This document shows positions 1 through 9,599 of a DNA stretch of 64,000 bases, piece by piece. Location of the stretch: the NCBI GenBank assembly GCA_029255685.2, contig CM055313.2, forward strand, positions 40,194,079 to 40,258,078, written 5' to 3'. This DNA is from Silene conica (Eukaryota > Streptophyta > Magnoliopsida > Caryophyllales > Caryophyllaceae). Both the position numbers and the translations under genes were made by a program. Within the stretch, counting starts at the first letter, position 1; each line of letters begins with the position of its first letter. Below the pieces are notes generated by a model. The model saw nothing but the letters and a program-made list of their open reading frames with translations. It was not told the DNA's origin and ran no database searches.

Positions 1-816
1 TGAGACGAGGCCGCGTGTGCTAGAAATCCTCTCCAATTGCCTTGCAATATAGGGAGAGCTATTTGAGTTTAGATGTGAGATCTGAGGTTTTGGGAGAAGA
101 ATGCTCTCAAAACCCTAATTTTACCCTGAGAATTATGTTACAGTGCAACAAGAGTAGTCGATATAAGGAGAAGGACTCTCCTTATATACTACATGAGGCC
201 GGCCGAATATAGGGTTTGGGTAGGAGTGGGCTTTCCACTCTTACCTTATCCTAATGCGTGATTCGACCCAATTAGCTATTATTTATTCGCGGGTTTAATT
301 TATAAATCGTAACATGTTATCAGTTATTAATACAGTCGATATATTAATAACGGTCTGATAAAATACGATATTGTATAATTACCTAAATTAATATAACTGT
401 TTATATTAATTTGCGAATACTATATTTAATTAAATATAACCGTTTATATTTAATTTACGAATTATTCTTGTAATCCGTATTAGCTAAAATCATTTAATCC
501 GTATTAAATAGTAATTCTCAACATCTTATTGACTAATTTAATAGTCAATACCTCTGACTAACCGTTTAGTCATATCCGGCAAAATGTGACTGTATTTTCA
601 TACCTTCACATCTCTCAAACGTGTCCTATAGGTGTGACGTATAGGGACCAGTTGATCACCGCCATCCGTATGACAATAACGTCAAACTTATCTAGCAAGC
701 CGACCGTTATTGATAAACGTGGATCAACTGGTAATAATACAGAAGTATGCCCTTGTGATCCTTAAAGAGATTTAATAAGTCATTGTACTTAATTGTCAAG
801 GACACCAGCCCCAACA
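1..816 (-). mobile_element. C0: partial Copia LTR
   Basis: Read on the minus strand, this stretch begins TGTTGGGG at 816, the usual start of the Copia LTRs here. It shares with the C1-C3 LTRs the block around 640-735, with its GTCAAAC and AGCAAGCC stretches and the long inverted repeat. The other LTRs of this group are about 1.15-1.28 kb, so the far end probably lies left of base 1. No internal region is visible, so solo LTR and end of a full element cannot be told apart. It is more diverged from C1-C3 than they are from each other. Confidence 0.7.
647..732 (-). other. Two-part inverted repeat in the C0 LTR
   Basis: Outer arms at 647-657 and 722-732 pair over 11 bases without mismatch (ACCAGTTGATC with GATCAACTGGT). 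Inner arms at 674-681 and 705-712 pair over 8 bases (CAATAACG with CGTTATTG). The same two-part shape with different inner bases is present in the C1, C2 and C3 LTRs. The function is unknown; a structured 5' part of the transcript is my inference. Confidence 0.7.
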
Positions 817-879
817 AGGGTATGTGCAAAGACATTATCGCACTACATGTGGAGGACACTGATGCGTGTCGTTCATGCG

Positions 880-2355
880 CCAAAGATAAATACCTAGGTC
901 TACTAACTGGAAGCTAGTGGAAGTAGGGTCGAATCCTCTGGGAGACATGGTCTTAAGCAAAAGTCAGTTTATAGGTCACAAAATTGGGGGTTTTTTTTTA
1001 TTATAACTAAGATAAAAAAAATTAAAAGAAATTAAAACAAAGATGATAAGGCGAATTTCAAGCAATAAAAGGAGGAATATGTCAGATTCAGGTCGTCGCG
1101 GCAATGAATGTCACATAAAGATTAGGTCAGTCGAAACAACAACGAAGTGGGAACGATCAATATCCTTTCGGTCTGAAATCACCCCTGGACTCCCCTATCA
1201 ATCTTTCGATCTCTAGATAGGTTTCTTAAATTACCCTAAACAAGCCTACCTACCAATCTTTCGATCCAGGTAGGTTTTACTAGGTAAACTAGTCTCCTGC
1301 GTGCACTCATTTTACAAGTTTCACAATTATATTGTCTATGGGTAAACATCGTCGTGAGGACGAGTAACATGCAATTCCTACGACATAACTACCGCGAGTT
1401 CCTTCATCCTAACATATTAGGGGGATTAGCTACGCATACTTGGGAAAACTAAACTAATAACGATGATGATACTAATAACATTCAAAATGACAATTAAAGA
1501 GGAATAAAGATGAATCATAAAACAATGAAAATAAGAACAATAAAAGAAAGAGTAAAAGTGAATTACAGTAATGGCAAAGGAATGAAGAACAAGATCCGAA
1601 CGCTTCCAAGATGAGAAACCCTAAGTGATAGTATTTTTAACTCAGTAACTGCTTAAGAGTAAAGTAAAGTAAATTCCAAAAGTAAAAGGTAAAAGTAAAA
1701 GTGAAAGTCTCCAAAAGTAAGTGTTCTCTAAAGGCTGCTAACCTAATCCTTAAATAAGTATTAGGTTAACTCAAAAGAAAAGAAACCTAAAACGTAAAAT
1801 GCGGAATCCGGGACACTTAAGTGAGTTGCTCGATCGAGTGAGTGAACCACTCGATCGAGTAACTGTTCTTCAAAAAAGGGTCGATCGAGTAACTTCGAGC
1901 TGGCAGTTACTCGATCGAGTAACCCTGGAATCCTGGAGGGTTGGGACCTTCCTGCAGACTCCTCGATCGAGTATAAAACTACTCGATCGAGTCTTTCTCC
2001 TCCTGCATCACCTCGATCGAGCTCTGGTGCTTACTCAATCGAGTACATGACCGATGCAATCCTTCTTTTTCGTATCTTTCTTGCTTTTGTCCCTCGTTCT
2101 TGCCTCGGTTACCGTTCCTTTAGGACTTGCACTGCAAAATCGGGGCTATGGGACTTCTTGACTTGCCTCATCCTCTAAAGGAGCTCAAAACAGACAGAAA
2201 ACGCATGGTTTCTTCATCTTTTGCATAATTCCTGCAAAATAACAGAAAATACACCAAAGGAAGCAAAAGGGGGCAAAATGGCACATAAAGTGCATGAAAA
2301 TGCATAGAAATACGTGCTAAATGGACCTAAAAAGTCTATATAAATGGCACGTATC
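880..2355 (-). repeat. T1 LTR
   Basis: The boundaries are the purine-rich tract on the right and the TTTGGCGC primer-site match on the left. It includes the stretch AGTAGGGTCGAATCC (minus-strand complement near the LTR 3' end), which recurs in many plant Athila/Tat LTRs. The left boundary is uncertain by about 10 bases. The LTR holds the CTCGATCGAG palindrome array. Confidence 0.5.
1826..2045. repeat. Array of CTCGATCGAG palindromes
   Basis: Eight copies of a 10-base palindrome (CTCGATCGAG, two with one change) lie in about 220 bases, at irregular spacing of 20-50 bases. Any protein read from this stretch is only a translation of the repeat. It lies inside the T1 LTR. The dense, self-complementary sites could form a row of hairpins or act as repeated protein-binding sites; the sequence alone does not say which. 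Confidence 0.85.
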
Positions 2356-2372
2356 AAATATCCCCAAACCAA
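2356..2372 (-). other. T1 polypurine tract
   Basis: On the minus strand this reads GGTTTGGTTTGGGGATA just before the LTR start TGATACG, the usual place of the plus-strand primer for reverse transcription. The flanking GCTTGAGGACAAGC is typical of this element group. Confidence 0.5.
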
Positions 2373-4489
2373 ACCTTTGCTTGTCCTCAAGCAAACTAAT
2401 GCAACTACAAGAACAAAAACCAACTAACTACTACCTAATGGAATGGAATCGCCTCAGATGCAACTATGGACCATGTTGTTGACTATGCAAATGTAGAAAT
2501 GAACCATCATAGAGTTCAAAACCAAAAGCGACGAATTCATACATGCAATGAAAACAACTTGGACAACTGACTTGAATGACTCGTGTATCTTGGACTCTCC
2601 CGGATCGCTCTTCTCTCAATCAATGGGTAAACATATATGTATAAGAGAGAAGGATAAGAAAATGTAGACACTCTCCTAACTGTGACCAACATATCATGCA
2701 ATGCAACTAGTATGACAATTGATTCTAACTACCGTACACACGCACAACAAACTGTCAAAGTCTATCACATGCTGAATACTTGCATAAATATAGTTAAGTG
2801 AGGTAAAATGGGTAAAAGGAGGCAAAAAACTGTATGGGCAAGAGAGGGTAGCGGATCGAGCTAGCTACCCAAGACTCAACCAAAAGTAAACCTTCCAAAA
2901 TACTCAAAAACAATGCCATGTTCGAAATATCACACAACTAACCCCGGAACTTGAATCGGTCACACAATCATGCTTAGCAAACACTTTCTTTTTTCTTTCC
3001 TTTTCTTTTTCTATTCCCCAAAAGATGTAAATAAGCACGGGAATCATTTTTCTTTTTCGTTTCTTTTTTTTTTCGTTTCTTTTTTTTTCTTTTCTTCTTT
3101 CTTTTGCTAAGTTCATGACAAAAATCATACATCTGAGTTCAAGTTCCAAATTCTCCAATACCAACTCCGAAAAATAAAGATCAAACCAAAACTGATACAA
3201 TGAAAATATACCACAAAACAACACTAAAGCTAGCTCAACACAAGGTAGGCTAAATCTGGGTGTAGTTTATAAGTCAACTGGCAGTTTTTGGCTAAATGTG
3301 GAGCTATATGGGTATGATGAGAAAAGGGGAAATGCAAGTACTCTCCTAACATGTGATACCAACCACAAACCATGCGTGCAGGCAAAAAACAATCAAAAGT
3401 CATACATGTGAATGCAATGATATGAAGGGAGTACTACTCTCAATACTAGGTAAACTGGTCATGAATGTCACCAGTTATAGGCTCTAAAACTAGGAATTTT
3501 TAAGTAGTTTGCCAAATACAAGTCAAGTCAAGTTCAGAAGTCTAAGTGTAATTTCCAAAACAGAATTCGAGACATGCTATATGGTTTTTTTACAATATGA
3601 TGATGAAAAACTGCAAAAGACAGTCAACGCGAAGATCCTAGAAGGCAATATCATCACAGAAAACTCCATTCCAACTCGACTATATGCAAATGTAAACGTG
3701 CATTTTTTGAAATTTTTTTGGATTTTATGTGAGAAACATAAAATAAAAGAAAAACGAAAAACGAAAAATGCAAAAAAATAAACGTGAATGCATGCAAAAA
3801 AGAAAAATGCAGACGTAAAAGGATGCATTACACCTCCCCAAACCAAACTGGACAATGTCCTCATTGGCTACAAAACAAAGAAAGGGGTGTGCAACCTAAT
3901 ACATGTTCCTATGAGGTGAAATATATACAAAACTAAAAAGCGTAAAAGAAAAACTAAGATGAAGGCAAGGCAAGAAATACATAACCTCCCCAAACCAGCT
4001 GCAGCTATCACTCCGCAGCCTCCTCCGAGCTCTCCTCGTCCCCACAACCACTCTCCTCACTCCCACTACCACTCTCATCCTCCTCCTCGCTGGAGCTCTC
4101 CTGCGCCTCTCCTCCTCCACTGGCATGATGAGCGGCCTCCTCCGCACGTCGCCACACCTCTCTCTGTACCGTTGTCTCTCCAGGTGCCTTAGAAGAGGTC
4201 TGGGGGTACCCTCCATCTGGGTATCGATAAAAAGAGGGGTGAGGACCACTGGGAGGTCGGAAGGTGCCAGTGCGCATCCTCGCGTAGTAATCCGGAAAGC
4301 TGACCAAGGCAAGGTCCCTCTGAAGAATGGACTGGGCCCTGAGAAGCTCAAAAAGCAAAGGATCACGGTACCCCCGGTCTGCGGCCGATGGTACCTCAAA
4401 AATAGGAGGTAAAATAAAATGCGCAGGGAAACCTGGGGTGGATGATGATTATGAGGAAGGAGTAGTGAAAGGTGAAGGTGCAGGTGTAG
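2373..4489 (-). mobile_element. T1 internal region, 3' part
   Basis: About 2.1 kb of degraded internal sequence between the PPT and the T2 scrap. It includes a pyrimidine-rich run (2988-3105), a second tract like the PPT neighbourhood near 3830-3860, and at about 4008-4358 (minus) an open stretch of 116 codons. That stretch encodes a basic-to-neutral N-terminal half and a very acidic tail rich in Ser, Glu and Asp. It could be the remnant of the extra reading frame that Athila/Tat elements carry after pol, but I recognise no domain. Nothing else here looks coding. Confidence 0.4.
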
Positions 4490-4560
4490 TGATGCGTGTC
4501 TATTTTATGATGTTTTACATCTATTTTAACACGCATTTTGTCGCTCATTTACTATGTTTT
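4490..4560 (+). mobile_element. T2: start of an LTR, cut by C1
   Basis: The sequence from TGATGCGTGTC onward resembles the opening of Athila/Tat LTRs (short AT-rich lines with ACACGCATTTT). Only about 70 bases are present before C1 begins. The first 11 bases also occur at 860-870, next to the T1 primer site. That may be chance, a duplication made on insertion, or a shared LTR start. Confidence 0.35.
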
Positions 4561-5715
4561 TGTTGGAGTAAGTGTCCTCCGCAATAGTGTGATCACGTCA
4601 ATAATGTAAACAATTGACAAATCTCTATAAAAGAATATTTATGGGATGATTCTTTATTATAGTCAACTAGTCAACATTAATCGGTAATGATTGGCTTGCT
4701 AAAGTTTGACATTACTGTCGTAATGACGGTGGTGACCAGTTGATCCCTTTAGGTCACACCTATAGGACAACTCTCTAAATGATAAATGAAATAACTGTAT
4801 ATTGATACGAGTCGGTTCATTTCCAGTTTATAAATTATATGAAGGGAAAAATTATAATAAGATTATAAGTTAAAATGCTTTAGTGATCGAATTGTCATCA
4901 CTATCATTTATATGTTTATGAAACGTAAAATTACTTGAATGAATTATTTTTAAACTACAATTGTTGTAGTAACAAAGTATGATTAATTAGATGTAAGTAA
5001 TTATTTGAATTACTACTAAATTTATGGATAAAGAGTTGAAAGAATTAAACTACAAATTACGTAAATTAATATGATCTTAACTAGTGTTGTATGTAGGTCC
5101 ATTTCGGATGTCATGGATCGTGTGACATAACACACACATACAAACAATAAACATTATAAGATAATGTGAGGAACATAAGAGAAACATCTAATTTAATGCA
5201 TGAGCTAAAGTGGGAAACATGGGTGTGTTTTGAGAAAGCCATCCATTGGGCAACCCTACCCTATGGCTCACGGCTCACTTGAGAAGAACAAAAGGTGTTC
5301 TTGCTCAAAGTGTGGCATTCATTCTAGTGTTGGATTAAGGTTTTATTAGAGAGAAAAAGAAAGGAAATTGCTCTCTTACTTACACCCCTAAACCGTGTAT
5401 ACTCCCTCTAAAACTAGTAATTTTGTATTGTATTCTAGCAAAATAAATGCAAATCCATTGAGTGTAGTGTGTCTTGGTGTACATCTTTTGGATGTCATCT
5501 CTTTGAAGGCTCAAGGAGGATCATTCCGCGTTATTAGCTCAAGAACAAGTGAAGAAGGAGTCTTCACTTGTGCCCTAAAATAGCCGAGTTTAGCAATGTA
5601 AGAGTGAACATTATTCTTCTCTTAATCTCGGTTGACTTATGTTAGGCATGCATAAGATCTTTATATTATGAGATAAGCATATTAGTATGACTATAAATAG
5701 GTTTAAAACCTAACA
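4561..5715 (+). repeat. C1 5' LTR
   Basis: 1,155 bases starting TGTTGGAG and ending CCTAACA, directly followed by the primer site. Nearly the same length as the two C3 LTRs (1,149) and clearly similar to them. Confidence 0.9.
4662..4744 (+). other. Two-part inverted repeat in the C1 LTR
   Basis: The outer arms TCAACTAGTC and GACCAGTTGA pair with one mismatch. The inner arms CGGTAATG (4682-4689) and CATTACTG (4710-4717) pair with one G-T. The position is about 100 bases into the LTR, as in C2 and C3. Confidence 0.7.
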
Positions 5716-5717
5716 AT

Positions 5718-5729
5718 TGGTATCAGAGC
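5718..5729 (+). other. C1 primer-binding site
   Basis: TGGTATCAGAGC, complementary to the 3' end of initiator tRNA-Met, two bases after the LTR. Confidence 0.9.
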
Positions 5730-6801
5730 AAAGGTTGTTGCATGCTTAATCGGTTATTGTTTTTCCGAGTTTTGAGACTTAAAATAAAACTTTATTTTCG
5801 AGATATATAAGATACATCACTCAACTTTTGGCATGTTATATATAAATCTGGTCCTAAATTAATTTTAGGTTATTTTGATAATTTATGAGATTAATATAGA
5901 TAGAAAGAGTTTATGACCTTGATTTTTCAACACGACCTCACATGCTTATTTTACTTATTGTGTGTAAAACTTGGTACAAAATAAAGTTGTATAGCATGTT
6001 TTACGATTTTATTGATAAAAACCGTATTTAGAGGCAATTTTGGTTAATAATATATGATATTTCGAATTATATTTCGAAAATTTTGACCAAAATTTTGACA
6101 TTATAAATATCAAAGTAATATTTCAGAATGTTCATGAAATTAAAATCCAAATTTCGAAAATTATTGTAATTTATTTGGATTTATTACGTAAAAGTTATGT
6201 AAATCAAGGCCTATTCGAACAATAATAATAATTAAAGGGTTAATTATAATCAAAATTATTAATGACTATTTTTGAATCCTAAAATGTATTATGATATTAT
6301 TTAGAACATAATTTAATTTATGTTTTAATTTATGCATTTTTAAAGGGTTAAAAGTTGCAAAATCTCATAAAACCGGTTTATTGTTGACCTAATTAATAAT
6401 TAGGGCGATTTGGCATTAAAATGAACATATTACATAACATTTATATTGATGCATTTTTGGTATGAATGTCATATTTCTTATTGTATAATTTTGAATTATG
6501 TAATTTGTTCTAGTATGGCCTTAGATAATCGGTAATTCCCGTAATAAAAGGGGTTATTGATTCAGTTGTAATTTTGTGATCTCGTATCACCCTATTGTAT
6601 TTTTTCTATTTTATATTGTATAAAGTAGATAGAATTAAGATTATAATATTTGTAATTTGGAGTTCCCAAGGCGTTGCATTCCCGGAAGGAGTCCAAGACG
6701 GTGTTCCTCAAGGAGTTTGCCGAGAAGCCCTAGGGACCAAGGAGTCATATGGATCTCCGACTAGCAAATGGAGCTCGGGTAGCGGCCACTTCTAAGGAAC
6801 T
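5730..6801 (+). mobile_element. C1 leader and protease-region fragment
   Basis: An AT-rich stretch with no convincing reading frame over its first 0.9 kb. Positions 6512-6630 match the conserved leader block of C2 and C3. The last part (from about 6745) matches the protease-proximal coding region of C3. The recognisable gag part of the family is not present here. Confidence 0.7.
6512..6630 (+). other. Conserved Copia leader block (C1 copy)
   Basis: Begins AGTATGGCCTTAG and ends ATAAAGTAGA. Clear homologues lie at 13217-13345 in C2 and, inverted, at 59012-59140 in C3. It is non-coding in all three and conserved better than the surrounding leader. Confidence 0.7.
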
Positions 6802-7762
6802 TGCACTGTAACAGCCCATATTTTCGTAAAATCTAATTTAAGCGTTTTAAGTTATTTTACGTAATAAAATAATATTTTAATAATTTATTTCGAAAGATTT
6901 TAATTTAATAAGTAAGATCCGTCTTAAGAACCTTAAGTCCTTAAGACGAATACAAACTTGGTAAACTTAAACTCGTATCTTAAATATTCGTTCAAGTGTC
7001 CGACCCGTTTTATTGACTCGGGAAGGACAACCCATAAACCCCCTTAAAACCCTTAAGTCGATATATTCATCCTCCACCTTCAAACATTTCACTGTAAAAA
7101 TAATCCTCACAAAACCTCCATTTTATTCATCTCTTTTTGAGAAATTCTTCATCATCCGTTCATCGATTTGAGGTAACAATAGCATTTTTGGAATCCTCAT
7201 TCAATTACCAAGCCATCTATCACTTTAGTTTTTCATTTCTTTCACTTCGAAAAATCTGTCCATTTTGTAAGGAATCGTTTTCTATCCTAAATTTCGGGTT
7301 CTTTGTTTGTAGGAGTGGGCTTAGACGATCCAGAGGTCGATAGCTACTTGGTTGAGGAGGATCTTTAGCCGGAATCGCTTGAAAGGTGACGATAATGAGA
7401 TAACTCGGCCTTTATGTGTATATTAGCAAGTTTGTGGTGTTCTTGTATTTGGTTCCTGATTTTGTTAAAATATAATGCTTAAAGGACTTAGTAACATGTT
7501 TAGGAATGTGTTATTGTGTTGAATTCAAGCTTGTTGATGTTCTTAAGATCATATGTTGTTTTTCTGAAATTTGCACATTTTGCGACGGATACTCTATGTA
7601 ATCATTTGAAGATTGTTATGGGACTTGTATGCTGTTAGGATAGTGATATTTGATGTTTATAATGTTGGGCAAATCATACTTGTAGTGATAATTGAAGTTT
7701 ATAGGTCGATTTGTGAAGTTTGAAAAGGATTGGAAAATGCGATTTTGCGTTACAGGTTCTCT

Positions 7763-8102
7763 GAGCCGGTCGACCGGCTGAGAGTGCGTCTGTGTGTTTT
7801 TCGTGTTTTCGAGAATTTGGCCTTGAACTGCCAGCCGGCCGACCGGCTGCCTGTCGACCGGCTGGTAGTCTCTTGTGTTGTGTCTTGTTGCGAAAAACCT
7901 AGGAAGAATGGGAGCCCAGCCGGCTGGGAGTGTATTTGGGTTGGTTTACGAAATAGCAAAGGCGAGGGAAATGGGGTTCCCAGCCGGCCGACCGGCTGCC
8001 TGCCGACCGGTTGGAAGTCCTTATGTGTTTTGTTTTCAAAAAGGAAGTGTAGGCTGAGGAGGTTACCAGCCGGCCGACCGGCCGCCTGCCGACCGGCTGG
8101 GG
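7763..8102 (+). repeat. GC-rich palindrome cluster, G1 5' LTR
   Basis: Five modules built from GCCGG, GACCGG and CCGGC, most of the form CCAGCCGGCCGACCGGC...CCGGCTGG, so each folds on itself. The modules are separated by ordinary AT-richer sequence. The 3' LTR (41030-41408) and G5 (48525-48831) have homologous clusters with altered module length and content. Confidence 0.85.
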
Positions 8103-8254
8103 AGCCCTGTAAGCTATTTCGAAATCGTAATTTATTCGTAACTTTCAAACGGTTAATCGGTTTTGATTGAAATTCGTTTTGTATACCCGTGATATGTATG
8201 TGAGGTCCCCGGAGGATGGGCAACATTATATTGGGTTCGGGAATGTAGTAAGGA

Positions 8255-8300
8255 TAGAGACCCCCCGGTCGGGTAACCGAAAGGGAAACCGGCTCTCCCT
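8255..8300 (+). other. GNRA-hairpin module A, G1 5' LTR
   Basis: TCGG-GTAA-CCGA forms a hairpin with a GNRA-type tetraloop (8269-8280). It is enclosed by GAGACC pairing with GG(C)TCTC. A second module with other stem bases lies at 9077-9120. See the finding for the comparison over six copies. Confidence 0.7.
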
Positions 8301-8393
8301 CATCTTAGTTCCCGGGGTCAATTAAATGTTGATTAGAAGTTGAAAGGTAGAGCTATAGAGTAGTTCATAAACCTGGATGATATTGTTTTGATG

Positions 8394-8933
8394 CGTATTA
8401 AGTTATGCCTTAAGCTGGCCTCTGAACTTAATACGTAGTTTGTTTGTCGTGTATGGGAACATGCGTTGAGTTTTCGCCTCTGAGTTCCATACATGTCTGT
8501 TTGTCGTGTCTGGGACATGCGTTGAGTTTTCGCCTCTGAGTCCAGACATGTATGTGTGATCGCGTCAGGACATGCCTTAAGCTGGCCTCTGAATCTGACG
8601 AGAAGAGCAACTGCACGACAGGGCAGTCAGGTTGTCATACCTTACCCGGAGTGCAGGTGTTTGGTGCTAGAACATGCGTAGAGTTTTCGCCTCTGGGTTT
8701 AGTACCTTGTGATGTGGTAGGGGAACATGCGTTGAGTTTTCGCCTCTGAGTTCCTTACTTGTGATAGTGAATTGAATGCTAGTCTATGCGTTGAGTTTTC
8801 GCCTCTGAGTCCTTGCTTGATATTGTGAACTTGGTATCTAGGTTATGCGTTAAGATGTCGCCTCTGAACCTTTATACTTGCTGAATGTTTGGTAACTATG
8901 TTATGTCTTAAGTTGACCGCTGAACCTCTTTAC
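8394..8933 (+). repeat. Hairpin array (9 units), G1 5' LTR
   Basis: Nine units at a spacing of about 50-60 bases share the core ATGCGTTGAG...CGCCTCTGA (21-23 bases; units 1 and 4 have ATGCCTTAAG...GGCCTCTGA). Most cores are flanked by complementary arms that differ from unit to unit: CGTATTAAGTT/AACTTAATACG, GTATGGGAAC/GTTCCATAC, GTCTGGGAC/GTCCAGAC, GGTGCTAGAAC/GTTTAGTACC. A bulged G recurs at the same place near the core. No protein or known repeat class explains it. Confidence 0.85.
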
Positions 8934-9076
8934 TTGATGTTATATCTGCTTACCTTAGAGTTTGGTACAGTGTCAGATATGCATGTTGAAGTTTATGATT
9001 ATATTGCTTGAGTTGTAATCTGTTCATCCAAGGCATTGGATGACTCTTTTATCGGTTTCATAAATAGTTGGATTGA

Positions 9077-9120
9077 AAGACCCCCCGACTGGGTAACCAG
9101 TAGGGAAACCGGCTCTCCTT
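9077..9120 (+). other. GNRA-hairpin module B, G1 5' LTR
   Basis: ACTGG-GTAA-CCAGT hairpin (9088-9101), enclosed by AGACC pairing with GG(C)TCT. It is followed by the same AGGGAAACCGGCTCTCC as module A. Confidence 0.7.
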
Positions 9121-9599
9121 CCTAACGGTTTATGAAGTTGGTTGAGAGCCGTGCACTAGAGTCTGCATGTTAGTAAGAGATCAGATGATGAGATGTTTAT
9201 GCTTCACATGTTGATATAAGTTGGAGTGTTCTGTATTGTTTTATGTGTTACGTGTTGTCACAAAAGGTGGCTAGGAGAACTCTAGTCACTCTCCATTGAT
9301 TGTGGCGTACATGTTTTCATGTATGTAGGTACATGCAGGTTGGAGATGGGATCACAGGAGGGCTAGCGAGTGATGATCCTTCATCATGTGACTTATACCC
9401 TATTGTTAGCTAGACTGTTAGACTTTCGTTACTTTACGTTTTGGTGCCTGTAGGGATGTTCCATCCCAGGCTGTGTATATATTTCATTTCAGTACTTAGA
9501 ACTGTTACTTATATATTTTGGTTTCAGTTTCAGTTTCAGTTTCAGTTTAAGACTTCTCGCATGTTGTTTATCTTTTAAACTTGTTTTCTCTTTTGAAGG

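Larger units (their letters stand above)
874..4489 (-). mobile_element. T1: Athila/Tat-like Gypsy remnant
   Basis: Minus-strand remnant of an Athila/Tat-type element. Parts, read on the minus strand: the end of an internal region (4489-2373), a purine-rich tract next to an LTR start TGATACGTGCC at 2355, an LTR of about 1.5 kb down to about 880, and TTTGGCGC, a match to the start of the tRNA-Asp primer site used by Athila/Tat elements, at about 883-876. An LTR with a PPT on one side and a PBS on the other suggests either the middle LTR of a tandem pair or a rearranged copy. It is broken, with no recognisable gag or pol here, and looks clearly older than the other elements. Clade assignment rests on the PBS and on familiar LTR-end sequence, not on protein. 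Confidence 0.55.
6807..9580 (+). repeat. G1 5' LTR
   Basis: About 2.8 kb beginning TGTAACAGCC, against 2.9 kb in the other two copies; it is an incomplete copy. It contains a GC-rich palindrome cluster (7763-8102), two GNRA-hairpin modules (8255-8300 and 9077-9120), the hairpin array between them (8394-8933) and a short TTTCAG repeat (9521-9548). LTRs near 3 kb are known in the Tekay/Del clade. Confidence 0.88.

Noticed and set aside
3959-4412. A host gene on either strand in the GC-richer stretch
   Set aside because: The strands overlap with competing frames, there are no recognisable domains, and the position is inside Athila/Tat-like internal sequence; the acidic minus-strand frame is at best an element remnant.
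860-4500. The repeated TGATGCGTGTC (860-870 and 4490-4500) as a target duplication around T1
   Set aside because: Eleven bases is too long for an LTR element, and the right copy reads naturally as the start of a different LTR; left open.
7730-8226. Open frames of up to 158 codons on both strands (also 40958-41534)
   Set aside because: They run through the GC-rich palindrome cluster of the LTR, where stops are rare, and show no domain.
8333-8749. Recurrent short frames across the hairpin array
   Set aside because: The same peptide appears because the unit repeats; the units vary in spacing and would not keep a frame.
8394-8933. Possible CRISPR array (regular repeats with unique spacers)
   Set aside because: The repeats vary, the flanks are complementary to each other rather than unique spacers, and the setting is a plant LTR.
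8255-9180. Hammerhead-type self-cleaving ribozyme (suggested by GAAAC near a hairpin)
   Set aside because: I find no CUGANGA core suitably placed with the GAAA and three stems.
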